DNA from: Massilia agilis
GTDB taxonomy: Bacteria > Pseudomonadota > Gammaproteobacteria > Burkholderiales > Burkholderiaceae_D
NCBI RefSeq assembly: GCF_024756255.1
Contig: NZ_JANUHB010000001.1
Span: forward strand, 620,001 to 684,000
DNA: 64,000 nt
Reading direction: 5' to 3'
Shown: positions 47,790 to 56,906 of the stretch, one piece after another
Layout of the letters: each line of letters begins with the position of its first letter
Position numbering within the stretch: the stretch's first letter is position 1
Notes under the pieces: generated by a model
What the model was told of the DNA's origin: nothing
The model's input: the letters and a program-made list of their open reading frames with translations, nothing else
Database searches by the model: none
Program-made: the position numbers and the translations under genes

Positions 47790-48559
47790 CCGCGCGCCGG
47801 TCCGCGCTTTTTCCGCATGCGGGCGATCACGCGCAGCAGGTCGTCGACCGTTGGCACGATCGCCATCACGCACAACAGCGCCGCCAACGGCACGGTCGAG
47901 ACAAAGCCCATGCGCGCAAAGCCGATCGCGCCAACCACACCGCCGGTGAAGAAGCACACCACCAACGAGCCCAGCAAGCGCAAGCGCGCCCGGTTGGCCA
48001 GCACCTTGGGCTGGTCGCGGTCCGCATTCCAGTAAATCAGCCGGCCCAGCTCGATGCCGATGTCGGTCAGGTTGCCGGTCATGTGCGTGGTGCGGATCTC
48101 CGAATGCGACAGCTTGGTGATGACCGCGTTCTGCAAACCCATGATGAAACACAGGAGCATGACCGTGATCGGCACGAACAGCCCCTGCACGCTCTGCAGC
48201 CGCGCGCCGAGCACGCCGAACACCAGCAGCAGCGTCGCCTCGAGCAGCAGCGGCAGCGCGTATTCGCTGTACAAGCGCTGGCGCCGCACGTAATTGACCA
48301 TCAGCGCCGTGCACGCCGCACCGAGCAGGAAGGACAGGATCGCCCCGGCCGCGTCGAACACCAGCTCATAGCCGCCCAGCACCAGGTTGTCGGCCATGGA
48401 CGACACCATGCCGGTCATGTGGGATGTGTACTGTTTGACAGCGAGGAACCCGCCCGCGTTGGTAGCCCCGGCCACGAAGGCCAGGGTGAGTCCGAGGTGA
48501 CGGTTGGCGCTGACGGTGCGCCGGTGGCCGGTGAGGCTTCTCGCGTATTTGATCGGCAC
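47786..48559 (-). CDS. DUF1275 (YoaK-type) membrane protein
   Basis: 257 residues, six or so membrane helices. The family start (NRHLGLTLAFVAGATNAGGFLAV, YTSHMTGMVSSMADNL) and a repeat of the TSHMTG/TTHMTGN pattern mark DUF1275, of unknown function, possibly a transporter. The GTG at 48557-48559 gives the usual family start MPIKYARSLTG; an ATG 13 codons upstream at 48598 is the alternative. Its stop overlaps the end of the convergent GGDEF gene by four bases. Confidence 0.85.
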   Translation of the reverse strand: MPIKYARSLTGHRRTVSANRHLGLTLAFVAGATNAGGFLAVKQYTSHMTGMVSSMADNLVLGGYELVFDAAGAILSFLLGAACTALMVNYVRRQRLYSEYALPLLLEATLLLVFGVLGARLQSVQGLFVPITVMLLCFIMGLQNAVITKLSHSEIRTTHMTGNLTDIGIELGRLIYWNADRDQPKVLANRARLRLLGSLVVCFFTGGVVGAIGFARMGFVSTVPLAALLCVMAIVPTVDDLLRVIARMRKKRGPARG

Positions 48560-48655
48560 GGTGGGTCTGCTTCTGGGGTGACTACGTTCTGGACACATAC
48601 ATCTTACTGCAAATCCACACCAACAAGGGGGCCGTTGGCCCGAACTTATCGGCGC

Positions 48656-48661
48656 TATAAT
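48656..48661 (+). promoter_or_regulatory. -10 box of the dapC-dapD unit
   Basis: A perfect TATAAT, 38 bases before the dapC GTG. The best -35 is TTGGCC at 48635-48640 with 15-bp spacing. Confidence 0.5.
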
Positions 48662-48699
48662 TAACAAACCATCCGCATGCCCAAGATCCGGTACCAGTC

Positions 48700-49917
48700 G
48701 TGAATCCAAACCTCGAGAAGCTCCACCCCTATCCGTTCGAAAAACTGCGTCAACTTTTCTCCGGCGTCGTGCCCAATCCCGGCTACGCGCCGATCAGCCT
48801 GGGCATCGGCGAGCCGAAGCACCCGACACCCGCATTCATCCAGAAAGCCCTGGTCCAGGGCCTGGAGGGGCTGGCGCACTATCCCAGCACCCATGGCGGC
48901 GAGCCGCTGCGCGCGGCCATCGCCGGCTGGATCGAGCGCCGCTACGGCGTGCCCACGCTCGACCCGGCCACCATGGTGCTGCCGGTGAACGGCTCGCGCG
49001 AGGCGCTGTTCGCGTTTGCCCAGTGCGTCATCGACGGCAGCCGCCCCGGTGCGCTGGTGGCCTGCCCCAACCCGTTCTACCAGATCTACGAAGGCGCGGC
49101 CTACCTTGCCGGCGCCGAGCCCTACTTCGTCAATTCCGAACCGGCCCGCAATTTCGGCTGCGATTACGAAAGCGTGCCGGCAGACGTGTGGGCGCGGGTG
49201 CAGCTGCTGTACGTGTGCTCGCCCGGCAACCCGACCGGCGCCACCCTGTCGCAGGCCGACTGGAAAGCGCTGTTCACGCTGTCGGACCACTACGGCTTCG
49301 TGATCGCGGCCGACGAATGCTATTCCGAGATCTACCACGGCGCCACGGCGCCGCTGGGCGCGCTGGAAGCGGCGCATGCGCTCGGGCGCAGCGGCGGAGA
49401 GCGGCCTTACCGCAACCTGGTCGTGTTCTCCAGCCTGTCCAAGCGCTCCAACGTGCCGGGCATGCGCTCGGGCTTCGTGGCCGGCGACCCGGCCATCCTC
49501 AAGCGCTTCCTGCTGTACCGCACCTACTGCGGCGGCGCCATGTCCCCGCCGATCCAGGCCGCGTCGATCGCGGCGTGGAACGATGAATCGCACGTGGCCG
49601 AGAACCGCGCGCTGTACCGCGAAAAATTCAACCTCATCACGCCCCTGCTCAAGCCGGTCATGGACGTGGAGCTGCCCGACGCCGGCTTCTATCTGTGGGC
49701 CGACGTGCGCCGCACCGGCCTGTCGGACACCGAATTCGCCCGCGGCCTGTACGCCGAATATAATGTGACGGTTCTGCCCGGCAGCTTCCTCGCGCGCGAC
49801 GCGCACGGGGTCAACCCCGGCCGCAACCGCATCCGCATGGCCCTGGTGGCCGGGGTGGACGAAGGACTGGAAGCGGCCAACCGCATCGTCCAGTACTGCC
49901 AATCGATTCGCGCCTGA
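48700..49917 (+). CDS. dapC: Succinyldiaminopimelate transaminase
   Basis: 405 residues, class I/II aminotransferase. It makes N-succinyl-diaminopimelate in lysine and peptidoglycan synthesis. The betaproteobacterial DapC start [20 protein letters not shown] is evident and the PLP lysine lies in [16 protein letters not shown]. The start codon is GTG. dapD follows after 38 bases, which supports the assignment over other aminotransferases. Confidence 0.95.
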   Translation: MNPNLEKLHPYPFEKLRQLFSGVVPNPGYAPISLGIGEPKHPTPAFIQKALVQGLEGLAHYPSTHGGEPLRAAIAGWIERRYGVPTLDPATMVLPVNGSREALFAFAQCVIDGSRPGALVACPNPFYQIYEGAAYLAGAEPYFVNSEPARNFGCDYESVPADVWARVQLLYVCSPGNPTGATLSQADWKALFTLSDHYGFVIAADECYSEIYHGATAPLGALEAAHALGRSGGERPYRNLVVFSSLSKRSNVPGMRSGFVAGDPAILKRFLLYRTYCGGAMSPPIQAASIAAWNDESHVAENRALYREKFNLITPLLKPVMDVELPDAGFYLWADVRRTGLSDTEFARGLYAEYNVTVLPGSFLARDAHGVNPGRNRIRMALVAGVDEGLEAANRIVQYCQSIRA

Positions 49918-49955
49918 CGCCGGGCGCACCAGCATTTTCAACTTGTAGATCCATC

Positions 49956-50780
<825 letters not shown>

Positions 50781-50791
50781 GCCTGGCTGAC

Positions 50792-50829
50792 CGCGTGGGC
50801 CGGTAGGGTGGGCACTTGTGCCCACGCGG
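50792..50829. repeat. Single REP unit of the REPIN family, copy 4
   Basis: GTAGGGTGGGC-ACTTGT-GCCCACGCGGTACG from 50803, with a partial GCGTGGGC just before. It lacks the inverted partner. It lies between dapD and the PilU-like gene. Confidence 0.8.
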
Positions 50830-50869
50830 TACGAACACAACAAGAATCGACAACGAGGGAGAGACGACA

Positions 50870-52006
50870 ATGGCAATGGACCGCCTGTTCCAGCTGATGA
50901 AAGAGAAAAACGCGTCGGACATGTTCTTCGCGGTGAACTCGCCGGTGCACATCAAGATCAACGGGAACCTCATCCCGATCAACCAGCACAAGCTGGAGCC
51001 GGAAAACATCCACTCCCTCCTGTCCGAAATCTGCACGCCCGAGCAGATGGCCGAGCTCGAGAACGAGAACGAGCTGAACATGGGCGTGTCGGTCCCCAAC
51101 CTCGGGCGCTTCCGCCTGTCGGCGTTCCGCCAGCGCGGCTCGATCTCGGCCGTGTTCCGCTTCGTCCCGGCCAACATCCCGCCGCTGGGCGAACTGGGCC
51201 TGCCGCCGGTGCTTGCCGAACTGATCATGGAAAAGCGCGGCCTGCTGCTGCTGGTCGGCGCCACCGGATCGGGCAAGTCCACCACCATCGCGGCCATGCT
51301 CGACCACCGCAACGAGCAGAAGACCGGCCACATCCTCACGCTCGAGGACCCGATCGAATACCTGTTCAAGAACAAGAAGTCGATCGTCAACCAGCGCGAG
51401 ATCGGCGCGGACGCGAAGAGCTTTTACACCGCGCTGAAGAACTCGATGCGCCAGGCGCCGGACTGCATCCTGATCGGCGAGATCCGCGACAAGGAAACCA
51501 TGGCGGCGGCGCTGGCCTACGCGCAGTCGGGCCACCTGGTGCTGGCCACCCTGCACGCGAACAACAGCTACAACGCGCTCAACCGCATCATCAGCTTCTA
51601 CCCCATTGAAAACCGCGCCGCGCTGCTGCAGGACCTGTCATCAAGCGTCAAGGCGATCGTGTCGCAGCGCCTGGTCCGCTCGGCCGGTGGCGGCCCGCGC
51701 CACGCGGCAGTCGAGATCATGGTCAACACCCGCTACATCGCGGACCTGATCGAAAAAGGCAGCATCGGCGAGATCAAGGAAGCGATGGAAAAGAGCCTGT
51801 CGCCGGGCTCGCAGACCTTCGAGACCGCGCTCTACAACCTGGTCAAGGAAGGCAAGGTGGCGCAGGAAGAAGCGATCGCCAACGCCGACTCGGCCACCAA
51901 CTTGCTCTGGCTGCTCAACAACGGGCCGGAAAAGAAGCAGGAAGAAAGCCAGCCGGACGCCCAGCCGGACGGCGCCTCGTTCACCGAGTTCACCCTCAAC
52001 ACCTAA
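50870..52006 (+). CDS. PilT/PilU-family twitching ATPase, PilU-like
   Basis: 378 residues. Secretion-ATPase fold with Walker A GATGSGKST, Asp box LTLEDPIEYLF, Walker B ILIGEIRDKETM and His box HLVLATLHANN. Start MAMDRLFQLMKEKNASDMFF and an extended C-terminus suggest PilU rather than PilT. PilU boosts type IV pilus retraction together with PilT. No pilT is adjacent. GAGGGAGAG precedes the ATG. Its stop overlaps the stop of the convergent lipoprotein gene by two bases. Confidence 0.92.
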   Translation: MAMDRLFQLMKEKNASDMFFAVNSPVHIKINGNLIPINQHKLEPENIHSLLSEICTPEQMAELENENELNMGVSVPNLGRFRLSAFRQRGSISAVFRFVPANIPPLGELGLPPVLAELIMEKRGLLLLVGATGSGKSTTIAAMLDHRNEQKTGHILTLEDPIEYLFKNKKSIVNQREIGADAKSFYTALKNSMRQAPDCILIGEIRDKETMAAALAYAQSGHLVLATLHANNSYNALNRIISFYPIENRAALLQDLSSSVKAIVSQRLVRSAGGGPRHAAVEIMVNTRYIADLIEKGSIGEIKEAMEKSLSPGSQTFETALYNLVKEGKVAQEEAIANADSATNLLWLLNNGPEKKQEESQPDAQPDGASFTEFTLNT

Positions 52007-52359
52007 GGGGTGGGGCGCCGCGTCAGCGCACGTACCGCATTCGGCGGCGCCATGCCGTCGATGCGCACCTCGGTCGTGAACGGCAGCGGCGTGAACGTGT
52101 AGCGCAGGATGCCTGCTTTTTCCGCGAACACGAGCGAATCGACCGGCACGATCTCCACCTTGCCGATGCGCCCGGTCTGCGCCCAGTACCGGTTGTGCTC
52201 GCGGGTGATCCGCAAGGTGTCACCGTTGGATAAGGGATACGTGCCGAGTACATCCAGCATGTCGACCGGGGTGACGTAGTAACCCTCGCGCGGCCCCGGC
52301 GCGCTGCAGCCAGCGATGAGTGCGCACAGCGCCGCCGCTGCCAATACCGAGCATGTCAT
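52003..52359 (-). CDS. Small lipoprotein
   Basis: 118 residues. Lipoprotein signal peptide with lipobox IAGC (Cys near residue 18: ALCALIAGCSAPG). The mature part (~100 residues) is predicted mostly beta and has no family I recognise. The ATG at 52357-52359 starts the signal; a longer frame upstream is not credible. Divergent from the SBP-HD-GYP gene. Confidence 0.75.
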   Translation of the reverse strand: MTCSVLAAAALCALIAGCSAPGPREGYYVTPVDMLDVLGTYPLSNGDTLRITREHNRYWAQTGRIGKVEIVPVDSLVFAEKAGILRYTFTPLPFTTEVRIDGMAPPNAVRALTRRPTP

Positions 52360-52507
52360 GCTTGCCTCGCCTGCTTCCACACAGGTTAAGACCAGCCCGG
52401 GTGCGCAGTGGTTCGGCACCTGCACCGCAGCCGGGCGCCGTTTCGCGGCCCTTGTGCCGTGATTGTCACGGAACTGACCCAAAAGTATTGTCCCGATGTA
52501 CAGAAAC

Positions 52508-52537
52508 TTGCCCATATGTACGCCCGCGGATTATGAT
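52508..52537 (+). promoter_or_regulatory. Sigma-70-like promoter of the HD-GYP operon
   Basis: TTGCCC (52508-52513), 18 bp, TATGAT (52532-52537), 68 bases before the ATG at 52606. Confidence 0.5.
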
Positions 52538-52605
52538 GAAACATATCTCAACGGAAAGCCATCCTATTCAAGCGCTTGCTTGATACGCGTGCAGGGAGTG
52601 AACCA

Positions 52606-54207
52606 ATGCGCTGGTACGCGCACCAACCACGGCGCCTGGGTCAAGCCGTCCTGGCTGCCGTCGTCGCCTTATTTCTATTTGGGATTGTTCCTGCTGCGGC
52701 GCACAGCGCCCCCGAACCTGCCGCGCCGCGTCAAGCGGCGGTGGTGGTCGCGGTTCCCGTCAATTTCCCGCCCTGGGTCATTCCCGACCAGGCCGGCGGC
52801 GTCACGGGCATCCTCAAGGACCTGTGGACCTTGTGGGGTGAGCGCAACGACATCTCGGTCACATTGCTGCCGCTGCCATTTGACCAGTTGCAGGAAGCGG
52901 TGGCGTCCGGCCAGGCCGATATCGGCGACGCGCTGATCCGTACCCCGTCGCGCGAGGCGCGCTTCGATTTTTCGGCGCCGCACTTCGAAACCCAGGTCAT
53001 GCTGTATTTCAGCCAGGAGCTGACCGGCATCGTGGACGCAGCGACCGCGCGCGGTTTCGTCGTCGGCGTCGCGCAAGGCGACGCCTGCGGCGAGAAGCTC
53101 GCGGCACAGGGCGACACGCTCAAGCGCTACCCCAACCACCAGGCCATGATTGCCGCCGCCGTGAAGGGCGACATTCGCTTGTTTTGCGCCCAGCAGCCGG
53201 TAGCCGACTATTTCCTGAACAGGCTACGCAAAACGGACGCATTTCGCCACTCCCCGCCCCTGTACTCCGCCCGCGCCCACTGGGTCGTCCGCAAAGGCAA
53301 CGAGGCGCTGTATCGCCAGGTGAGCCAGGGGTTTGACAACATCAGCGCGCAGGAACGCGAGGCGATCGACAAGCGCTGGTACGGCACCCGGATCGAACCG
53401 TCCGCATTGCCGATCTATCTGCGCTACGCCGGATACATCCTGCTCGCGCTCGGCGTTGGCGGCGCGCTGCTGGCCGCATGGAACCGCAGCCTGCGCCAGC
53501 AGGTGACGGCCAAGACGGCCGAGCTGGAGAGCATGCTCGCCAACCTGGTCTGCGCACAGAAGTCGCTGGACGACACCAACGCGGCCCTGCGCCAGACCTT
53601 GAACCAGACCGTGGGCGCGCTGACCTCGGCCATGGCGCACCGCGACCTGTCCACCGCCGGCCATGAGCGCCGCATCACCGAACTGGCGGTTGCCATCGGC
53701 AGGGAGCTGGGCTTTGACGAACATCGCCTCGAAGGACTTGGCATCGCCGCGATGATCCATGACGTTGGCCAGATCCAGGTGCCGGCCGAAATCCTCACGC
53801 GGCCACGGCGGCTCTCGCCCGAAGAGTTCGATCTCGTCAAGCTGCACGCACAGGCAGGGCGCGACATCCTGCGCGACATCCAGTTTCCCTGGCCGATTGC
53901 CGAAATCGTGTACCAGCACCATGAGAACGTGGACGGTTCCGGCTACCCGCGCGGCCTGGTGGGCGACCAGATCCTGCCCGAGGCAAGGATCATTCGCGTG
54001 GCCGACAGCGTGGAAGCGATGCTGTCACACCGGCCCTTCCGGCGTGCCGCCAGCATCGACAGCGTGATCGCACAACTGCGTGCCGGCAAGGGCCTGCAAT
54101 ACGACGCCGATGTCGTCAACGCCTGCGTCAGGCTCATCGAGCGCGACTGGCAGTGGCTGGCCCGCCCGGCCGGCGGCGCCGACGAAAAACTTTTGACTCA
54201 CCCATGA
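52606..54207 (+). CDS. Periplasmic-binding-domain HD-GYP protein
   Basis: 533 residues. A signal/membrane helix (~12-32), a family-3 solute-binding domain in the periplasm (~45-262, typical FDQLQEAVASGQADIGDA and FDFSAPHF), a second membrane helix (~273-292), a coiled coil, then an HD-GYP domain (~335-510) with HD at 385-386 and HHENVDGSGYPRG at 438-450. HD-GYP enzymes linearise c-di-GMP to pGpG/GMP. The usual HDxGK lysine is Gln here (HDVGQ), and its effect is unclear. The binding domain probably senses an amino-acid-like ligand. The ATG has AGGGAG upstream. Confidence 0.9.
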   Translation: MRWYAHQPRRLGQAVLAAVVALFLFGIVPAAAHSAPEPAAPRQAAVVVAVPVNFPPWVIPDQAGGVTGILKDLWTLWGERNDISVTLLPLPFDQLQEAVASGQADIGDALIRTPSREARFDFSAPHFETQVMLYFSQELTGIVDAATARGFVVGVAQGDACGEKLAAQGDTLKRYPNHQAMIAAAVKGDIRLFCAQQPVADYFLNRLRKTDAFRHSPPLYSARAHWVVRKGNEALYRQVSQGFDNISAQEREAIDKRWYGTRIEPSALPIYLRYAGYILLALGVGGALLAAWNRSLRQQVTAKTAELESMLANLVCAQKSLDDTNAALRQTLNQTVGALTSAMAHRDLSTAGHERRITELAVAIGRELGFDEHRLEGLGIAAMIHDVGQIQVPAEILTRPRRLSPEEFDLVKLHAQAGRDILRDIQFPWPIAEIVYQHHENVDGSGYPRGLVGDQILPEARIIRVADSVEAMLSHRPFRRAASIDSVIAQLRAGKGLQYDADVVNACVRLIERDWQWLARPAGGADEKLLTHP

Positions 54208-56558
54208 AGCTCTCGGAAAAATTTACCGAACACCAGGTCGCATCGCTGATGAGCGATGACTTCGTCATCGTCAACGACACCACCACCCTCGCCGACGCGG
54301 CGTCCAGGATGACCGCCGCCGGCGCCTCCAGCGCGCTGGTGATGCGCGGCGAGGAGGTGGCCGGCATCCTGACCGAGCACGACCTGGTGCGCCAGCTGGC
54401 GAAAGGCATCGCGCCGCAGCAAGCGGTGGCCGAGCTGATGAGTGGCCAGGTGATGTCGGTCGCCGCAGACGCTGAAGTCCACGAGGCATTCCAGCTGATG
54501 CTCGCGCACGGCATCCACCACCTGCCCGTGGTGGACAAGCACGGCCGGCCAGCCGGCATGCTGAGCGAGTCGGACTTCCGCAAGATCGACGGCGTTGCCG
54601 GCCTGTTGGGGATGGCCACCGTCGGGGACTTGATGAACACCCGCTTCGGCCGCTTGCCGCCCGCCTCGACGCTGGAGGACGCGTTAAAGCAAATGGCCGC
54701 CAGCGGCGAGCGCTACCTCATCGTGGTCGATGGCGACGCTCCGGCAGGCATCATCACCGAGAAGGATGTCGTGCGCACCATTGGCCGTGGCGAAGCTGGC
54801 CTGGGCATCGCCGATCTCATGCACCCCTGCACCGCTACCCTGCGCGAGAGCGCGTCGTCCGCGGAAGCCGCGCGCCTCTTGCGCGAACCTGGCGTGGCCA
54901 TCATTCCCATCCTCGGCAGCCAGGGCGAGCTGGTCGGAGTCTTTGGCGAGGACGAGCTGGTGCGCCACTACGAGGGCGAGTACATCCGCATGCTCCGCGC
55001 CGTCATCGTGGCGCAGTCCAAGGAGCTGAACGAAAACAAGTTCTACGCGCTGGTCAACCATCTGCCTCAACGGATCTTCATCAAGGACGCGAAGTCCGTG
55101 TTCGTCGCGTGCAATGCGAACTTTGCCGCCGACATCGGCGTGACGCCTGAGGATGTCCACGGCAAGACGGACCTGGATTTCTTCCCGAAAGAGCTTGCTG
55201 AAAGCTATCGCAACGCTGACCGCAAGGTGATGGACGAGAAGACGTCGATCACGATGGAAGAACCGTACGTGTCACCGAGCGGGAAGCAGAGCTGGGTGCA
55301 AACCACCAAGGCCCCGGTGATCGATGCGGACGGCAATGTCGAAGGGGTGGTCGGCATCTACGCCGACATCACCGAACAACGGCGCCTGCTCGAAGAAACG
55401 AAGCAGCTCAACTGGGCATTGCGGGCGATTAGTCTTAGTGACAAGGCCATCGTCTATGCCAAAAGCGAGCAGGAGATGCTGCAGGCAGTATGCGAAGCCA
55501 TCACCTCCGAATCGCGCTATCTCCTGAGCTGGATCGGATGGAAAGTGCATGACGAGGCGCACTCGGTGCAGATCGTCGCCTCCGCAGGCGTGGCGTCGCC
55601 CTACGCCGAAGGCCTGGTCGTCACTTGGGCGCCGGGGCCATACGGCAACGGCCCGTCCGGCCTCGCGCTGCAGGCAGGTACCACGCAGATCGCCAATCAC
55701 GTGCGGGCCCGGCCTGCCTTTGCGCCCTGGCGCGAACGTGCGGCCGGATTCGGCATCCATTCGTCGGCGGCCATCCCGCTGAAAATGGATGGGGAAACGG
55801 TCGGCGCGCTCACGATCTATTCCGGTGACGAGGAAGCCTTCGACGCCGAAGAGACGCGCCTGTTCGAAGAATTGGCCGACTCGATCGCCTACGGCGTACA
55901 GGCCCGCCGGACGCAGGCAGCGTACGACCAGTCGTTGCGCGACGTCGCCGTCCAGGCCAACAAGCTGGAACGGGCATTGGAGGAGTCCCTTGCCGGCATC
56001 GGCGCCGTGCTGGAACAACGCGACCCTTACACGGCCGGCCACCAGCAGCATGTGGCGGAGCTGGCTGTGATGATCGCAAAAGAAATGCGGCTGGACGAGG
56101 AACGCGTCCGGGCCTTGTATCTGAGTGCGATCGTGCATGACATCGGCAAGATCCAGGTACCCACGGAGATCTTGTCCAAGCCAGCGCGACTGAACGCTGC
56201 CGAGTTTGCCCTCATCAAGCAGCATCCCGAGGCCGGCTACAACGTGCTCAAGAAGATCACCTTCCCGTGGCCGATCGCGGAGATCATCCGCCAGCACCAC
56301 GAGTACCTGGATGGTTCAGGCTATCCGCGTGGCCTGCGCGGCGACCAGATCCTGCTCGAATCGCGCATCCTGACCGTGGCCGACATCGTGGAGTCGATGT
56401 CGTCGGACCGCCCCTATCGCCCCGCCCTCGGCATTGAACAAGCGGCCAGCGAAATCGCCAACATGAGCGGCACCAAGCTCGACCCGGCCGTTGTAGCGGC
56501 GTGCACGGCCGTGCTCAAGCGCGGTGATTTCGTCCCCCACATCCTCGCGCTGGACTGA
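54204..56558 (+). CDS. CBS-CBS-PAS-GAF-HD-GYP cytoplasmic c-di-GMP phosphodiesterase candidate
   Basis: 784 residues. Four CBS motifs in two pairs (~5-265) may sense adenine nucleotides. A PAS domain follows (~275-400, FYALVNHLPQRIFIKDAKSVFVACN), then a GAF domain (~415-565), then HD-GYP (~590-784) with HD at 645-646 in HDIGKI and HHEYLDGSGYPRG from 698. All HD-GYP motifs are canonical, unlike the upstream partner. No signal or membrane segment, so cytosolic. The start overlaps the upstream stop (ATGA), so the two HD-GYP proteins are made together. Confidence 0.92.
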   Translation: MKLSEKFTEHQVASLMSDDFVIVNDTTTLADAASRMTAAGASSALVMRGEEVAGILTEHDLVRQLAKGIAPQQAVAELMSGQVMSVAADAEVHEAFQLMLAHGIHHLPVVDKHGRPAGMLSESDFRKIDGVAGLLGMATVGDLMNTRFGRLPPASTLEDALKQMAASGERYLIVVDGDAPAGIITEKDVVRTIGRGEAGLGIADLMHPCTATLRESASSAEAARLLREPGVAIIPILGSQGELVGVFGEDELVRHYEGEYIRMLRAVIVAQSKELNENKFYALVNHLPQRIFIKDAKSVFVACNANFAADIGVTPEDVHGKTDLDFFPKELAESYRNADRKVMDEKTSITMEEPYVSPSGKQSWVQTTKAPVIDADGNVEGVVGIYADITEQRRLLEETKQLNWALRAISLSDKAIVYAKSEQEMLQAVCEAITSESRYLLSWIGWKVHDEAHSVQIVASAGVASPYAEGLVVTWAPGPYGNGPSGLALQAGTTQIANHVRARPAFAPWRERAAGFGIHSSAAIPLKMDGETVGALTIYSGDEEAFDAEETRLFEELADSIAYGVQARRTQAAYDQSLRDVAVQANKLERALEESLAGIGAVLEQRDPYTAGHQQHVAELAVMIAKEMRLDEERVRALYLSAIVHDIGKIQVPTEILSKPARLNAAEFALIKQHPEAGYNVLKKITFPWPIAEIIRQHHEYLDGSGYPRGLRGDQILLESRILTVADIVESMSSDRPYRPALGIEQAASEIANMSGTKLDPAVVAACTAVLKRGDFVPHILALD

Positions 56559-56906
56559 GCCTGTCCTGCGGGGTGCGGGCCTGGGATTTCTCTCAATCGC
56601 CCGATAACGCACGATTCCGGACGATTTTGCGCGATATGCCTGCGAAAGCGCCCGATTTGGCTGCGCAATCGCGCGCTCCCGGCCCGAAAACGCTCGAACG
56701 CAGCGCGAAGTCGAACGATATCCGAACCGATATACCCGATATCGTGGCCTGAGTATCGTCCGAAATCGTGCTGAAATCGGCTGGTTGCGGCGTCAAAGCG
56801 TGCGATTTCGAGCGCAAATCGCGCGCTTTCGTAGCGCTATCGGGCGTAATCGGCTGGAATCGTGCGAAATCGAGCATTCCGCGAAAACGAGAGCCGCATG
56901 CCCCTG
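56559..56906. other. Gene-free gap between convergent genes, filled by a quasi-palindrome
   Basis: 348 bp between the HD-GYP stop and the end of the convergent phosphatase gene. Nearly all of it (56600-56875) is the phased palindrome listed next. Short open frames on both strands are side effects of the repeat and are not called. Confidence 0.7.
56600..56874. repeat. 275-bp quasi-palindrome with 10-bp-phased CGAT/ATCG tetramers
   Basis: CGAT occurs at 56602, 56612, 56622 and 56632, exactly 10 bp apart, and ATCG at 56839, 56849, 56859 and 56869. Each left tetramer mirrors a right one about one centre at 56737. By hand pairing, about 90 of 136 positions are complementary across the centre, over 70% in the outer 80 bp. 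Between them more CGAA/CGAT words occur. This is no known family to me. Confidence 0.75.

Noticed and set aside
56600..56874. CRISPR-like array
   Set aside because: The repeated word is four bases with 10-bp phase and mirrored orientation. There are no 25-40-bp repeats with unique spacers, and no cas genes.
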